From: Candidatus Bipolaricaulota bacterium
GTDB taxonomy: Bacteria > Bipolaricaulota > Bipolaricaulia > UBA7950 > UBA9294
Assembly (NCBI GenBank): GCA_021129875.1
Contig: JAJOKK010000221.1
Location: 1 to 5,596 of the forward strand
Direction of reading: 5' to 3'
Length of the DNA stretch: 5,596 bases
The notes beneath the pieces are model-generated. The model saw only the letters and a program-made list of their open reading frames with translations. It was not told the DNA's origin and made no database searches. Shown here piece after piece: positions 4,966 through 5,596 of the stretch (position 1 is the first letter of the stretch; each line of letters begins with the position of its first letter). Both the position numbers and the translations under genes were made by a program.

Positions 4966-5596
4966 TCAAGCGCGCGCTGCGGTGAGAACGAAGATCTTCT
5001 CATATCCACCGGATTTCAACGTGTGCGCACACGCTTCCGCAGTCGAACCGGTCGTAAAGATATCGTCTATGAGAAGAACGTTCCCCTCCCCGGATCTTAT
5101 CAGCTGAAAAGCGCCGCGCAAGTTCTCCCGCCGTCGACGGGCGGAGAGCCCGGCCTGCGGAAGTGTCCGCCGTGATTTTACAAGGAGCTTTTCCAGCGGC
5201 AAATCAAGCTTTGTCGCCACCCCGGCCGCGAGCAACCTGGCCTGGTTGAACCCGCGAGCGCGTACTGCGGAACGGCTCATCGGGACGTAGGAGACGACAT
5301 CGATCCGCCCGAACGGCCGCTGTGAGACGAGGCACGCAGCCATACGTTTGGCGATGAACTCCGCGACCGCCTTCTCCCGCTCAAACTTCAGGGCGCGGAC
5401 CAGCGTCCCCCATCCTCCGGCGTACGGACCGAGCGCACGCATGAGGTCGAACCCACGATCGCTCGTCCCACATGCACGGCACAGGTCGAGACCCTCCTCT
5501 GCAAGCGGCTCCTGACACTGATGGCAGCGGAACCCGGCAAGCGCGGGGAGCTCATGTTCGCATCGCGCGCAGAGTATTGTAAGATCGTCGACCAGT
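4966..5596 (-). CDS. comF: ComF family protein / phosphoribosyltransferase-like, 5' partial
   Basis: ComF-family (GntX-like) proteins join an N-terminal zinc-binding segment to a type I phosphoribosyltransferase fold. They are needed for DNA uptake in naturally competent bacteria, though the biochemical role is unsettled and many non-competent species carry them. The frame is open to the right edge, giving 209 visible codons. Three cysteine pairs, CARC, CHQC and CRAC, lie at visible residues 9-12, 24-27 and 39-42. They are followed by GFDLMRALGPYAGGWGTLVR and ALKFER (the conserved Y-G-x-x-R-x-L-I-x-x-L-K-Y/F area), VVSYVPMSRSAVRARGFNQA, and the PRPP-binding motif VLLIDDIFTTGST at 173-185. An ATG at 5440-5442 lies inside this conserved region and is not the start. 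About 15-30 N-terminal residues are probably missing. The gene ends in tandem TGA codons beginning at 4968, 13 nt before the hydrolase start. Confidence 0.93.
   Translation of the reverse strand, partial: LVDDLTILCARCEHELPALAGFRCHQCQEPLAEEGLDLCRACGTSDRGFDLMRALGPYAGGWGTLVRALKFEREKAVAEFIAKRMAACLVSQRPFGRIDVVSYVPMSRSAVRARGFNQARLLAAGVATKLDLPLEKLLVKSRRTLPQAGLSARRRRENLRGAFQLIRSGEGNVLLIDDIFTTGSTAEACAHTLKSGGYEKIFVLTAARA

Overview
The window is a compact bacterial housekeeping block. Five protein genes all lie on the minus strand and are packed end to end from the right edge down to about position 322. In transcription order they are a ComF-family phosphoribosyltransferase (5' end cut by the right edge), a small glyoxalase II/YcbL-like metallo-beta-lactamase-fold hydrolase, DNA primase (dnaG), the primary sigma factor (rpoD) and tRNA dimethylallyltransferase (miaA). 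The four junctions are a 13-nt gap, a 3-nt gap, a 38-nt overlap and a 7-nt gap. This argues for one polycistronic operon with translational coupling, and no internal terminator was seen.

The core dnaG-rpoD pair matches the classic macromolecular-synthesis arrangement, but rpsU, the usual first gene in enterobacteria, is not next to dnaG. Its place is taken by comF and the hydrolase, and miaA is added downstream. The genes therefore cover replication priming, bulk promoter recognition and tRNA A37 modification, plus one thiol-ester-hydrolase-like enzyme and one competence/PRTase-like protein. The DNA looks moderately GC-rich (by eye, not counted). Purine-rich Shine-Dalgarno sites precede most genes, and one is a perfect 10-nt match to the usual anti-SD end of 16S rRNA. 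Nothing in the sequence fixes the phylum. It is clearly bacterial, and I would not go further than that.

Three starts needed correction or choice. RpoD most likely starts at the ATG at 2662, not at a TTG at 2722. The hydrolase starts at the ATG at 4952, not at a GTG at 5009. ComF does not start at the ATG at 5442; its frame stays open to the right edge and encodes a six-cysteine zinc-binding segment upstream of that ATG.

Positions 1-321, downstream of miaA, hold no recognisable gene. The stretch is rich in inverted repeats, including one 12-bp two-part hairpin and one 8-bp hairpin at the left edge. It may be a structured non-coding RNA or a leader for a gene beyond the window. I compared it with tmRNA, RNase P RNA, 6S, SRP RNA, 5S and the common riboswitches from memory and could not match it. 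I did not find a convincing new biological system; this 321-nt stretch is the only part that current knowledge does not explain.
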